Shown: piece by piece, positions 33,541 to 44,300 of the stretch
How the letters are laid out: each line of letters begins with the position of its first letter
Numbering within the stretch: position 1 is the first letter of the stretch
Source: Strigamia acuminata
Taxonomy: Eukaryota > Arthropoda > Chilopoda > Geophilomorpha > Linotaeniidae
NCBI GenBank assembly: GCA_949358305.1
Contig: OX442322.1
Coordinates: 9,796,001 to 9,860,000, forward strand
DNA length: 64,000 nucleotides
Reading direction: 5' to 3'
The notes under the pieces: model-generated
What the model saw: only the letters and a program-made list of their open reading frames with translations
Databases searched by the model: none
What the model was told of the DNA's origin: nothing
Program-made: the position numbers and the translations under genes

Positions 33541-36500
33541 TAGAGTCGGCAATGAAGATTTCGTTTTTTTGTCGATTATATTTTCTCGTTTTCATCAAAT
33601 GTTAATTTTAAGGTTTTTGGGGGAAATTGTGGTTGTTTTGGGAGTTTTGGGGCGTTAGTTCTGTTTCATGCTTCTGCATACGTCGTTGTGCAAGTGTAGC
33701 TAGTTTCCACGCCTATTTGCGCCTTGTTTGGAGTCCCCTTAAACCCTAAACTTCTGTTTTTGCCCTCCTCGCTTACGGTTAGGTTGCTATTGTCCTCAGT
33801 TCATTGTTTAAGTGCCAAAGAATGATTTGTACGTATTTATTGGCTTTCTGTGTCTGGATTTAATAAGGGAGTCCAATTTTCTGATCGCATTTATGCCTGT
33901 GCTGGTTAATAGCTTTATTCTTTGTTCACTCACGTTTTTGGTAAGAATTTTTGGTTTAATATGTGAGAAGCAAAGCTACTTGTTTCCAAGTTTCCCTTTT
34001 TAATCGAGTTTGCCAATTTACCACGTTATTAGCTCTTTGGACTTGAGTTCTTTGATCTCCCGGGGTTTTTCCCTTTTTCGTGTAGTCTTTTTAAGAAATT
34101 TTTAGGCTTAATGACAGGAGCGTCGTCACATTTGCAAATTTTTAGTGGTGTTGGCCAGTTAGTCGTCAGCTCGGGGTCGATTAACTCCCGCTTTTAGCTT
34201 TCTGCCCTACGCTAAAGTTAAATTACTAGCTATTGTGAGCCAACCAGTTCCTTCTCCTCGTCCTTCCCGCCTATCAGAGCGGCGGTCAGGGGGGTCCTTG
34301 AGTGATCTGGCTTCTTCTCGTCATGTGAGCCTGCTCTTGTGTTTGGAATGTGGACGACCTCTAGTCTTTACGTTTTGTGTCCAATGTTTTTCGTGTGCCG
34401 CACGAGTTTCCTCGTGAGCTCTGGTGTCGATCATCTCTCCGCTTTGGGAGAGGGCACACCCGTTTGTATTCGAGTGTTTGTAGAACGTTTCTTGTTTTTA
34501 GAACGAGATTCGTTCTTTTGCTGCTCATGTCTAGCTGAGCGAGCGCTGGCCCGTGAGGTCAGTCGGTTCTTATCTGTCCGTCAATTTCTGTTCGGTTAGA
34601 TTGTTATACGACTTGTTTGCAAGTGGGTTTGGATTTAGATAGGCGTGTGACTTCTGTCGGTGCTGGAAGTTTAGAGCAGCCGATCCGCACCGCCCACTGG
34701 GCAAGTCCAGTTTCTGTTGTTGTCCGCTGCACCCAGTGTCTACCGCTGGTGATGTACGTTCTGCATTTTCGCTTTCTCTTCGTGGAAACGTCCGTAGCGT
34801 TTCATGAGTCTTCATTAGTGATTAGTCTCGCCTTTTATCGTTTAAAAAAGGGAGTTTAGTTATTCTAGTTCTTTGGGGCAACCTTAGAATTTGGACATTT
34901 TAGCTTATTCGTTTAGGAAATAGCTTGCTTGCTATTTTTGGGTTGCGGCTAGCTAGCGTGGCGTTAGGGTATAGGTACTTGTTTTGGATGGTCGTTTTTG
35001 CTGTGCACAGCAAGGACTGCCATTCGATGTGTTACAGAGGGCAGGTTTGCACTGCCATACTCTGTTAGATGTCGTGTCCGAGACAAAGTCCCTGCGCCTT
35101 TTGGCGGCCCCTATTTCTACGTTTGCTTCCCGCGACTGAGTAGTTGTTGTTAGTCTTTCATCCCTAGCTCTGCAGTGAGGCAGACATGCACTAGGCAGGG
35201 AGCCCACTCTAGGATGGGTCGAAGGACGTGTGTGTGCGGCCTTCTTGGCGCCGGCACTCGGCAACACGTTTTAGTCATTGGACAACACGTGCTTTCAGTA
35301 GAGTGGCGATTTCCGGAAGTCGGCTTGCTGATCGACGATGTGGTCAATGGGTATGTGAGCGAGTCAATTGTCGACTTGCAGTTGCTTACCGGTTCCAGTA
35401 ATGCGGTTGGCAACTGGCAAGTCCTTCTGCTCATGTCTATGTGTGACGCCCCTCGCAATCAGGGACGTCAAGCAACCCCCCCTCTTCTCTCGTTTCTCGG
35501 TTCAATCATATTGGTTCCGACTCGGGGTGGGCCAAGCGTTCATACAGTAGCCTCCTTATTGGAGCATGGGGTTTTAACTAGATCTAGTTTCTATTTCCCT
35601 CTCGGTTAAAGAAGTTTCAGTCTTCGTGGTAGTCTGCTCACAACAGGCTACACGGTGGCCCGAGTGCGGACGTGCAGTCCATCGGGTACCTCCTTGTTCA
35701 AGGCGCATTCGTAAAGCGCAGCTCGGTTGAAAGAAAGCCACCGGTTTTAATTTCTTTTCAACGACGTGATTAGTTTTCGTGCAGGAAGTGTAGCTTCGCT
35801 TCATTTGGTTGCAGTTGCACTGCTTCCAACGTTTTTCAGTATCGTTTGACACCTGTTGATCTTCAAAAAGAAGCAGGTCCCTTTCCTTTCTTTTCTTGTG
35901 GGGAGGAAATGGATTGATTATTTGGGTACGGACTTATTCTCTCTTCGAAAAAAAAGCAGAAAGTTTAGTGTTTTGGAATTCTTGCTGGTTTTCACAGTTC
36001 CAGTTTTTTAGTTTCCCTTGTGAGGCCATACTTGGCCAATAGCTTTAGTGATAATATTGACGTTTTTGCCGGTATTTATTTGCACGGAACGTGTTCGTTT
36101 TTTTTTAGATAATTGAACCGTTTTTCTTTTATTAGTTAGTTAAAGTTTTGGTCGATGGGTCAGCGTGCGCGTGTTTCCTTGTCGCTGTGGACAAGAGGTC
36201 GCAGTTGGCTTGCACAGTCACCTGACTACGTCTTTCCTTTCTTTCTTTATTCTCTGCTCTTAGCGGTGTCGTGGGTTCATGTCAAGTCAGGGTGCGGTCA
36301 ACGCCTTTGCGTGGCAGTTGCTGCGAATGGTTCGCATTGCCTGAGCTTCATGCCTTCTCGTTCTCTTTTTCCTCCTTCTGGCGTGATCATGATAGCTAGG
36401 TGGTCATGGCTTTGGGTAAGTTGTTAGTTAGTCACTCTTTGCGAAAGAGTGGTGCCTAGGTCTTGACGGCATTTTCTAGTTCTTCGTACGAATGCTGGGT

Positions 36501-37347
36501 GGTTGGTCAGACGATAGGTCTGGGTCAACGCATTCATTCCCTTAGTTTGTATTTTTTTTGTTTTCTATAAAAGGTTCGTCTTTAGTAGTTTAATAAGTTT
36601 AAGTTCGCAGCTCGTGTTTTAGTGCGGATGGAGGTTTCCGTGGTACGCTGTCACTTGAGCGCTGGCTCGAGGACAACGAGGCGGTGAAGCCTGCCGTGTC
36701 TCAAGTCCGTTCTCTTTTGCGTTCCAAGTTTTCTTTCTAGTCTTCATGTATGTCATGTTCCTTGCGAGGCCATGCTCGGTCAAGAGTTTTTTGTGACAGT
36801 TTTCTTTTTTCGATGACGTTTAGTTCTCGGTATTGAGATTTTGAACCTCGGTGTGTGGTCAGGCAAGTGTTATTGACCAGCACCCCTTCCTCTTTGACGA
36901 GGATTCTCGTTTTCCTGCTTCTAGTTTCCATTAGTTTAAGCGTCTGTCTACGAGTTGACAGACTGAGCTTTCGGACAAGCTCCCGCAATGTTCTCACGTC
37001 GTTTTGGTTAGAAAACCCGTTCAGTCGGATTTTCTAAAGGTTTTTTGCGTGTGCGCCACGTGGGTATTGGCGACGCCGTGGCCCCTTGGTGTCTGGACTA
37101 GGGCATCATGGCACGGCCCTTCTCTTTCTTCTCTCCGGTGTTTTTGGGTCACAATCCGATTTCGACGCTCTTGGTTCCGTGACGCTTCTAGAGGTCCCGG
37201 ATGTTTAGGTTACAGCTTTTTGCCTTTGCGACTTTCACAAAGTCGAGTTTGGTTTCGGTACTTTTTCTTCCCGTGCTCTTGGTTTTGATGGGGAATTTCT
37301 TCAACGGTTTTCTGCCTTGCCTTCCCTTCTTCTTTGGCCGGCGACGC
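33541..37347 (+). other. A-2 body: hairpin-rich, non-coding
   Basis: Clear inverted repeats are CACGAG/CTCGTG (34401-34416), AGAACGA/TCGTTCT (34500-34516), AAATAGC/GCTATTT (34918-34937), the 16-bp palindrome TTGCTGTGCACAGCAA (34998-35013), the 14-bp AACTAGATCTAGTT (35576-35589) and CACTCTTT/AAAGAGTG with a 3-nt loop (36433-36451). A 144-codon frame (35175-35609) recurs in the other A copies but has no recognisable domain and lies opposite a 102-codon antisense frame. The 3' end is C/T-rich and ends GGCCGGCGACGC before the LTR. Confidence 0.6.
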
Positions 37348-38106
37348 TGTTGCGAGCACGTGCAACATGGATTTTTGCTATCGCAATAGCGGATTTGCTT
37401 TAATTGATCAATTATTTAAGTTTGTGTTTAGTTAAGAGTGCAGCTTAAGTTTTGGCTAAATGTTAAATGAATTTCGTGTAGTTTGTGACGTGGGAGTTAT
37501 GTTTTACCTGATTTAAGCTGTCTTTTTTTAGGTAATCTTGTATCTTTTCCTTGATTCTTTGGAGTTTTACTGCTTGGATTCGTCCAAAGAGTCGCTGCTG
37601 TTAGTTCCTAAGTTAGTTCGTTTATTTGAAACACTTTGTCTTAATGTATTACGGTTTTGTGCCTTTTGTAATGATTTTATACTTGAAACTGTGTATTTTC
37701 TTGTATATGCTTTATCATTTTGTCACTAGAGGGACAATTCGCCTCTTGCGAATGATTGTTGCCACTCGTTGCTCTAGTTGTTGTAGGTTGCGCAGCAACT
37801 ACTCTGACTTGTTATGTAGTTTTCTAGGGTTAAGATATGTAATTTTCTCCTCTCTTTTTCTGTGTATTTTGATAGATGTTAACTTTACAATAAATTCGGT
37901 TTGTTTATGTGTTATTTAACACATTAGTGGTGAGTTCTTCCAGACACTTGTTAGGCCACTTTGCAGGGATTTCAAGCAGGATTTCTCCTGCAATGCATCA
38001 TCTTTTTTGGAGCTCATCACAAGTTTTAGTAAGTAGGGTTATTTATTTTAACCATTTTCAAATGTCTTCTAGAGTGCAACACGGTCTTCAAGCACTGCTA
38101 GAAACA
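37348..38106 (+). repeat. 3' LTR of A-2 (759 bp)
   Basis: Direct repeat of 32212-32970, followed by the right TSD copy GGGC. Confidence 0.92.
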
Positions 38107-38110
38107 GGGC

Positions 38111-39010
38111 CGTGCCATGATGACCTAGTCCAGACACCAAGGGGCTACGGCGTCGCCAATAGACACGTGGCGCACACGCAAGAACCTTCAGAAAATCCGA
38201 CTGAAGGGGTTTTCTAACCAAAACGACGTGAGAACATTGCGGGAGCTTGTCCGAAAACTCAGTCTGTCAACCCGTAGACAGACGCTTAAACTAAACGAAA
38301 ACTAAAAATGGGAGAACAGAAATCCTTGTCAGAGAGGAAAGGCGCTGGTCCAAAACAATCGTCCAACCAAACACCGAGGTTAGAAGTCTCAGAACCGAAA
38401 ACTAAACGTCGTCGAAAAAAGGAAAACTGTGACAAAAACTCTTGATCGAGCATGGCCTCGCAAGGAACATGACATACATGAAGACTAGAAGAAACTTGAA
38501 ACGCAAAAAAGAACAAACTTGAGACACGGCAGGCTTCACCGCCTCGTTGTCCTCGAGCCAGCGCTCAAGTGGCAACGTGCCACGGAAACCTCCGTCCGCA
38601 CGAAAACACGAGCTGCGAACTCAAACTTAATAAACTATTAAGGACGACCCTTTTCTAGAAAACAAGAAAAATTTAAAATAAGGGAATGAATGCGTTGACC
38701 CAGACCTATCGTCTGACCAACCACCCAGCATTCGTACGAAGAACTAGAAAATGCCGTCAAGACCTAGGCACCACTCTTTTGCAAAGAGTGACCAACTAAC
38801 AACTTACCCAAAGCCATGACCACCTAGCTAACATGATCACGCCAGAAAGAGGAAAAAGAGAACGAGAAGGCATGAAGCTCAGGCAATGCGAACCATTCGC
38901 AGCAACTGCCACGCAAAGGCGTTGACCGCACCCTGACTTGACATGAACCCACGAAACCGCTAAGAGCAGAGAATAAAGAAAAAAGGAAAGACTTAGTCAG
39001 GTGACTGTGT
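38111..39010 (-). other. A-3 interior, piece between A-2 and BEL-2
   Basis: Reverse complement of A interior, parallel to A-1 5570-6390. It ends with GTGT (39007-39010), the left TSD copy of BEL-2. No gene. Confidence 0.8.
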
Positions 39011-40482
39011 TGTTGCAAACAACGTGGAATAATTTAGAAACTACTTTTATTGCCAATTTGTGTCTGAATAAATGTTTCCAAAGTGTGTTTTATTTTGCAT
39101 AACATTTCAGTTTTTATTTACAGGATTTTTGCATTATTAAAATGTTTTTAGTGCTTTCAGATACTGATGTTTGATGAAATGTGATATTCCATTGTTTATT
39201 GCATTTATTTCTAGTGTTTATTGCGTGATTTTGTGTTACTTTATTCATTTTCTATCAATTTGTGTGATTTCGGGTGAAATTTGGTGCATTTGTCGTTAAA
39301 CAGTTCACTAGTGTTATCGACGTGACGTCATATTTCAAGTTCTAGTTCGGTTTTTGTTCAAACTTCTAACCTTCCGTTTGGACGGAATTTTGATGGTTAG
39401 AATTGTTTTTGACATTGTTTTAGACTAATTTGGGGGTGATCTGTTGATTCGTGCACTCTAATTTCGTCCCGGAACAGCCGTTTTTCTGCTACGAGCGATC
39501 GTGACGGACCCCGCATGTGCGTTGCCGTCCAAGATCGTTTCGTTCGATTTGCGGTTGATTTCAAGTGTTCTTTCATTAAAAAGTGTCTTGTTTTGCGGGA
39601 AATTACATTCCCTGAACTTATTTACTTATTTCAAAGTGTTTACATAAGTTATTTCTTGTGTTGAAATTCAAACCTTGTGTTTTGCCGCCAATGTAGAGTT
39701 TACCGGACGCCATGTTGGATTTTGCCGATGATTTGTAAATCTTTCATGTCGCTTTGTTTTTATATCTCAATTGGTGTTAGTACTATTTAGTTTTAATGTA
39801 TTTCAATGCAAAATCTTTACTTATTTGGTTTTGTGTGTGACTTTGAATTCAAACTTGATGATTATGTCATTTTGCTTGTCTTTGATTGGTTAGGCCCAAT
39901 TGTCTGCCTAGCGATCACTGTTTTCGCTGTTTTCTCAGTGTTTTGATTAACGAATTTTGTTGTTACGATAGACTTTATTATTCCTGAGTTTTTTGTGCTC
40001 ATTTTGAGCTATTACACATTATTTTTAATACATTTCTCGTAATTTGTTGTCTTTGCTTGAAATTGCATTTCCTCCGTTTCCGTGGCAACGGAGTATTTTC
40101 TTTATTGTACTTTGACGACAATTGGCTTGTTGCGTGCCTTTTGATTGATAATGTGTAATTATTCAGTTGCCATTTTATATTTGATTAAAATAGTCGTGTT
40201 AATGTTAACTCTTGTATTTTCTGCTTTTGACCCATTTCCAATGTGTCCTGAGTAGGAAACCATTTTTCCCAGACTGGCCAATGGATCAGCAAGCACTTGG
40301 ATACCATGCAAAAGTGTTTCCAACAGTTAAACCTTCATGTAACAGGAGATTTTGAGGCGAATCAAGTGCATTTCCACACGGTACACGTACGAATTTCACT
40401 ATACGATTGTTTGAGTTTGTTGGCGGGAGTTTCGAATCGCCACATCTCAGTTCTTCTCTGTTCCTGTTGACTGACCGCAACA
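39011..40482 (+). repeat. 5' LTR of BEL-2 (1472 bp)
   Basis: TGTTGCAAACAACG start, CTGACCGCAACA end. It preserves the empty Pao-TK target, TTTCACTATACG, at about 40395-40406. Confidence 0.95.
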
Positions 40483-41392
40483 TCGAATAAGAATTTTTGG
40501 TGCACGTGACCATGGATTTCGTCTGCTTCTTGTGGGTTTTTTCCGGTTCATCATTTGATACGTTCAACCGTGCGTCTGGTGCGATTGACGGAAATTACGT
40601 CTGTGAGTCGTCGTCTGCTAGAATGGTCGTCGTTCAACGTGGCAACAGCCACAACGGGGATTTATTTGGCGTCGATCACGAACATTTCTGTGCAAGCAAC
40701 GAGATTCTTCGGTCGACATCTTGGATTACACAACGCGCTGTGCTGGAAAGCCGATTTGCCCCTGAAATAATTGCTTATTCTTGTGTTTTGCATTCAGTGC
40801 TTGTATTTCTAAGATTTTGGTTGCATGAGGGTATTGTATTGGGTATTTCAAAGCTGTTTTTGCTTTTTCCTAAGCTAGTTTTGAGGGAAAATTCACTGAA
40901 AGTGTATTTTATTGTGAATTTTTCAAGTGCTTTCTTGATTTTTGTGCATGCATCTCCATATAACTGGCTTAACCAGGGGAGATTTAGATTTTTTGGAGTT
41001 AGAAACTGTTCAGTCTCTCATTGCAAGAGCTGTCAGTTATTCTCGTGAATCTGATAGTGATTTTCTGGCTAGATTCGTTCCGTACGAACAGCAGAAATAA
41101 TTCAAACTTGTGTAGGACTTTTTGAGTCACGTTTTTAATACGTGATCAAGGTCGCTCGTTTGTTTTAGCATCCTTGATTGCTAAAACACTCGATATTCTT
41201 GTGTATTTTCAAGGTTTTTTGTCGTTTGGGCAAGAAAACTTTGAAAAATTCTGTTCTTTTAAAGTGAATGATTGTGAATTTTATTCTTTTCAAGTATAAA
41301 GTTTAAGTTATATTCTTTTTAAGTTTAAAGCGAAGTGTTTTGTTGTTCAAAATATTATCTTCTGTTTCATATTTTACAGCCGTGAATTTGAG
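40483..41392 (+). promoter_or_regulatory. BEL-2 leader (5' UTR) with PBS-like site
   Basis: TGGTGCACGTGACC (40498-40511) lies 15 bases after the LTR and is the PBS candidate. ACACAACGCGCTGTGC at 40728-40743 is a 13/16 match to the leader motif of A and Pao-TK. A pyrimidine-rich stretch ending TTTTACAG (41374-41381) directly precedes the start codon region and looks like a 3' splice site, so the Gag-Pol mRNA may lose part of this leader. A 183-codon frame (40497-41048) has no domain and is not called. Confidence 0.55.
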
Positions 41393-44300
41393 ATGGAGAG
41401 AGATAGAGATACAGAAACTTCCGAACGCGATTTACTCACTGTGGAGCAAATTGAAATACTAGAGACCAGGTGGGAAGCACAACTTTCATCTCTCAACGAC
41501 TTGCTGTCTTTGTCGGAGAAGACGAGCGATCCAGGAGAGTTAGAAGCGCTTCTGCTTACTGCAAATCTGAAAGAGACACGCGTTGTAAATGGCCTGAACG
41601 AGCTTCAAGTCTACTGTGAGCACGCGTTTTACCTTGAGAGTGTCGAGAAACTGGAATCATCACAAACGAGAGTGGAACTTCTCCGAAGAAGGTGGGAGGT
41701 TTCAAAGCGGTCTCTTCCAACCCTTGGAGGAAGACTCAACATGTCTACAGTTTCCGGTGCAAATACATCCCTGAATACTTCGACTTCTTTCCGCAAGAAT
41801 TCCAAGTTGCCCAAACTTGAATCTGTAAAGTTTGACGGGGAGATAATCAAATACAAGACGTTTAAGAGCAACTTTGAAACTTCTGTTCATAATGACCCAG
41901 ATCTGAGCAGTGTTGAAAAGTTGCAATACCTTCAAACTATGTGTACAGGTGAGGCTGCGGCTTTGATTTCCACCTTTCCTTTGATCGAGGAATCCTATGA
42001 CTTGGCACGGGAAGAACTTGATCGTAACTATGGCGATGAGGATGCGCAACAGACGGCTCTCATCCAATCCATTCGAGACTTGAAGACTGTTTCAAGCATA
42101 TACCCGACAAAGGTGTTGAAAGCAAATTTGACGAAAATTTCTTCAACAATACGACTTCTAGAGCAACTGAAGATTCCTGTACGGACATCTGGTGCATTTC
42201 TGATGCCGGACATTCTTAGCAAGTTTCCTGCTCCAATGACTTTGCGTTTTTACCAAGTCCATGGACTGTCTTGCAAGAACATTTTGACTTTGCTTGACTT
42301 TTTTCAAAAGGAAGTAGCTATGGCAGAACGCACTGAAGCTGTTTCTCCATCTGAAAAAGCAAAGAAGGAAAAGTCTGAAGTTGAAAAGGCTAAAGTTAAA
42401 GGATCCATGACGACTTGCACCGCGACGCAAGACTCAAAATCGTCTTCAAGCTCCAAAGTGAAGACAGAGTCGAGACAAGAGAACAAGTCTGCGAATTCCA
42501 AGGCACTCAAGTGCATTTTTTGTCAAGAAGACCATTTGAGCGGTTCTTGCAAAAAGGAGTTCGAAATCAATGCAAAGATTGAATTGATAAAGAAAAACAG
42601 ACTTTGCTTTAATTGTTTTCGAACAGGTCATCGCGTTGGTGACTGCAAAGTGAAGTTTTCCTGCAAGCATTGTGGCGGAAGACATCATTCAACCATTTGT
42701 AAGAAGTCTGAGGTGAACAATTCTCCAAGTCCGACAGAGAAACCCAAGGAGTCGCAAGTGACCACACACGTCTCGTGCGCGATATCCACTTCTCTTCAAC
42801 TTATGATTTTTGTTGCTGACCTCAAAACCAAATCTGGAGGTTCACACCACATCCGAGGCATGATTGACCCGGGTAGCCATCGGTCATTCATTACAACTGA
42901 ACTGGTGAACCGACTAAAACTGAAGAAGTGCGGCAGTATTTCTGCGACCACACAACGGTTCAACGATTCTATGCCTGCTGCCACTGATTACGACGTATAC
43001 AACGTTACTCTTCAAAGCAAGAATGACGCACAAAACTTCAAATTATCAATGCTTTCAGTGGAAAATTTGCCGAAAGTGCAGGGCATTTTGAATGCATCGG
43101 TAATAGAAAAGGTGAAGAAGCTGAATCTTGAACTTGCCGAAGATCTGCCAGCCAAGACATCTCAAATAGACATTCTTTTGGGAGTTGATGCTTGGTGGAA
43201 AGTCATTAAAGATGGCAAAAAGAAAATCAACGACGATCTTGGACTCATAAATACGTTATTTGGATGGGTGCTTATCGGAGCAGCCGGAAATACGGATTTA
43301 TTCGAAGATGAAGCTGATTTGACTTCATGTTGTAATACTTGCAACATTGAAATCCATGAACAATTAGACAAACTTTGGAACTTAGAGGCAATTGGGATTA
43401 ATGCTGGTGAAAAAGAATCCGATTTCACAAGAGATCGATTTGAAGCCACGACAAAACGTCTCGATGACGGAAGATACGAGGTGATGCTGCCTTTTAATGG
43501 ACAAGAAACTGACTTGGACTCAAACTGGGAGCTCGCTCTTAACCAATTAGCCAACACATTGAAGAGAATCGACTCAAATGACGATTATAAGAAGCGATAT
43601 GACGACTCAATGTGGCAGTACATTGAAGAAAACCACGCTGAGGAAGTTCCAACTGAAGACCGGTTCCTAAAGAAAGGAATATATAACATTCCACATCATC
43701 CAGTGATCAAAGAGGACCGGGAAACAACGAAATTCAGAGTCGTATTCAATGCGTCGTCTGCGAAAAAAGGAAAACGCTCATTAAATGACTGCCTTTTTCC
43801 TGGACCATCTTTGAATCCAGATTTGATATTGGTGATGGTCAGATTCAGATTGTATTGCATTCCAATCATTGCTGACATTAAACAAGCATTCCTCCAAGTA
43901 ATGATAAACCCCACACATAGGAACTTTCTGCGTTTTTTGTGGGTCTCGAGGCAATATTTCAAGAACCCCTATTCGTGGAGAAATTTGTGGAATAATATTA
44001 TGATTTTGAGGATGATAGTCGTACCATTTGGAGTTATTTCCTCTCCTTTTCTCCTGTGCGCAACAATTCGGAAACAAGCTGATCAATACAAGGAGACACA
44101 TCCGAAAGAAGTTGATGCACTGGACGCCGGGATATACATGGATGATTTAACTTCTGGAGGTGATCACACGACAGACACAACAAAGCATTGTGAAGAATTA
44201 AAAATGATTTTGGATGACGGGAAACTCCCACTTGTTAAATGGGCGACACCCAATGAAAAGGTTTTCAATGACATCAAAGAAAAGGGATTTCACATGAGAA

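Larger units (their letters stand above)
32212..38106 (+). mobile_element. A-2: full-length A element, plus strand, TSD GGGC
   Basis: Two 759-bp LTRs (32212-32970 and 37348-38106), apparently identical, enclose a 4377-bp interior. GGGC lies on each side (32208-32211 and 38107-38110), and the unoccupied target (AGAGAAGGGCCGTGCCA) can be read in A-1 near 5558-5576. This is the clearest reference copy of family A: LTR, PBS-like site, GC-rich leader ending in the conserved 16-mer, a body full of short perfect hairpins, polypyrimidine plus GGCCGGCGACGC, LTR. No Gag, protease, RT, RNase H or integrase on either strand. Confidence 0.92.

Noticed and set aside
32773-33543. 256-codon frame crossing from the A-2 LTR into the leader, with matching frames in A-1 and A-3
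   Set aside because: It begins in the LTR, overlaps two other long frames and a long antisense frame in a GC-rich block, and has no recognisable domain. Its presence in A-1 and A-3 follows from their close sequence identity.
40497-41048. 183-codon frame in the BEL-2 leader as an envelope-like or accessory gene
   Set aside because: No signal peptide plus ectodomain arrangement, no known domain, and no counterpart in the Pao-TK leader.
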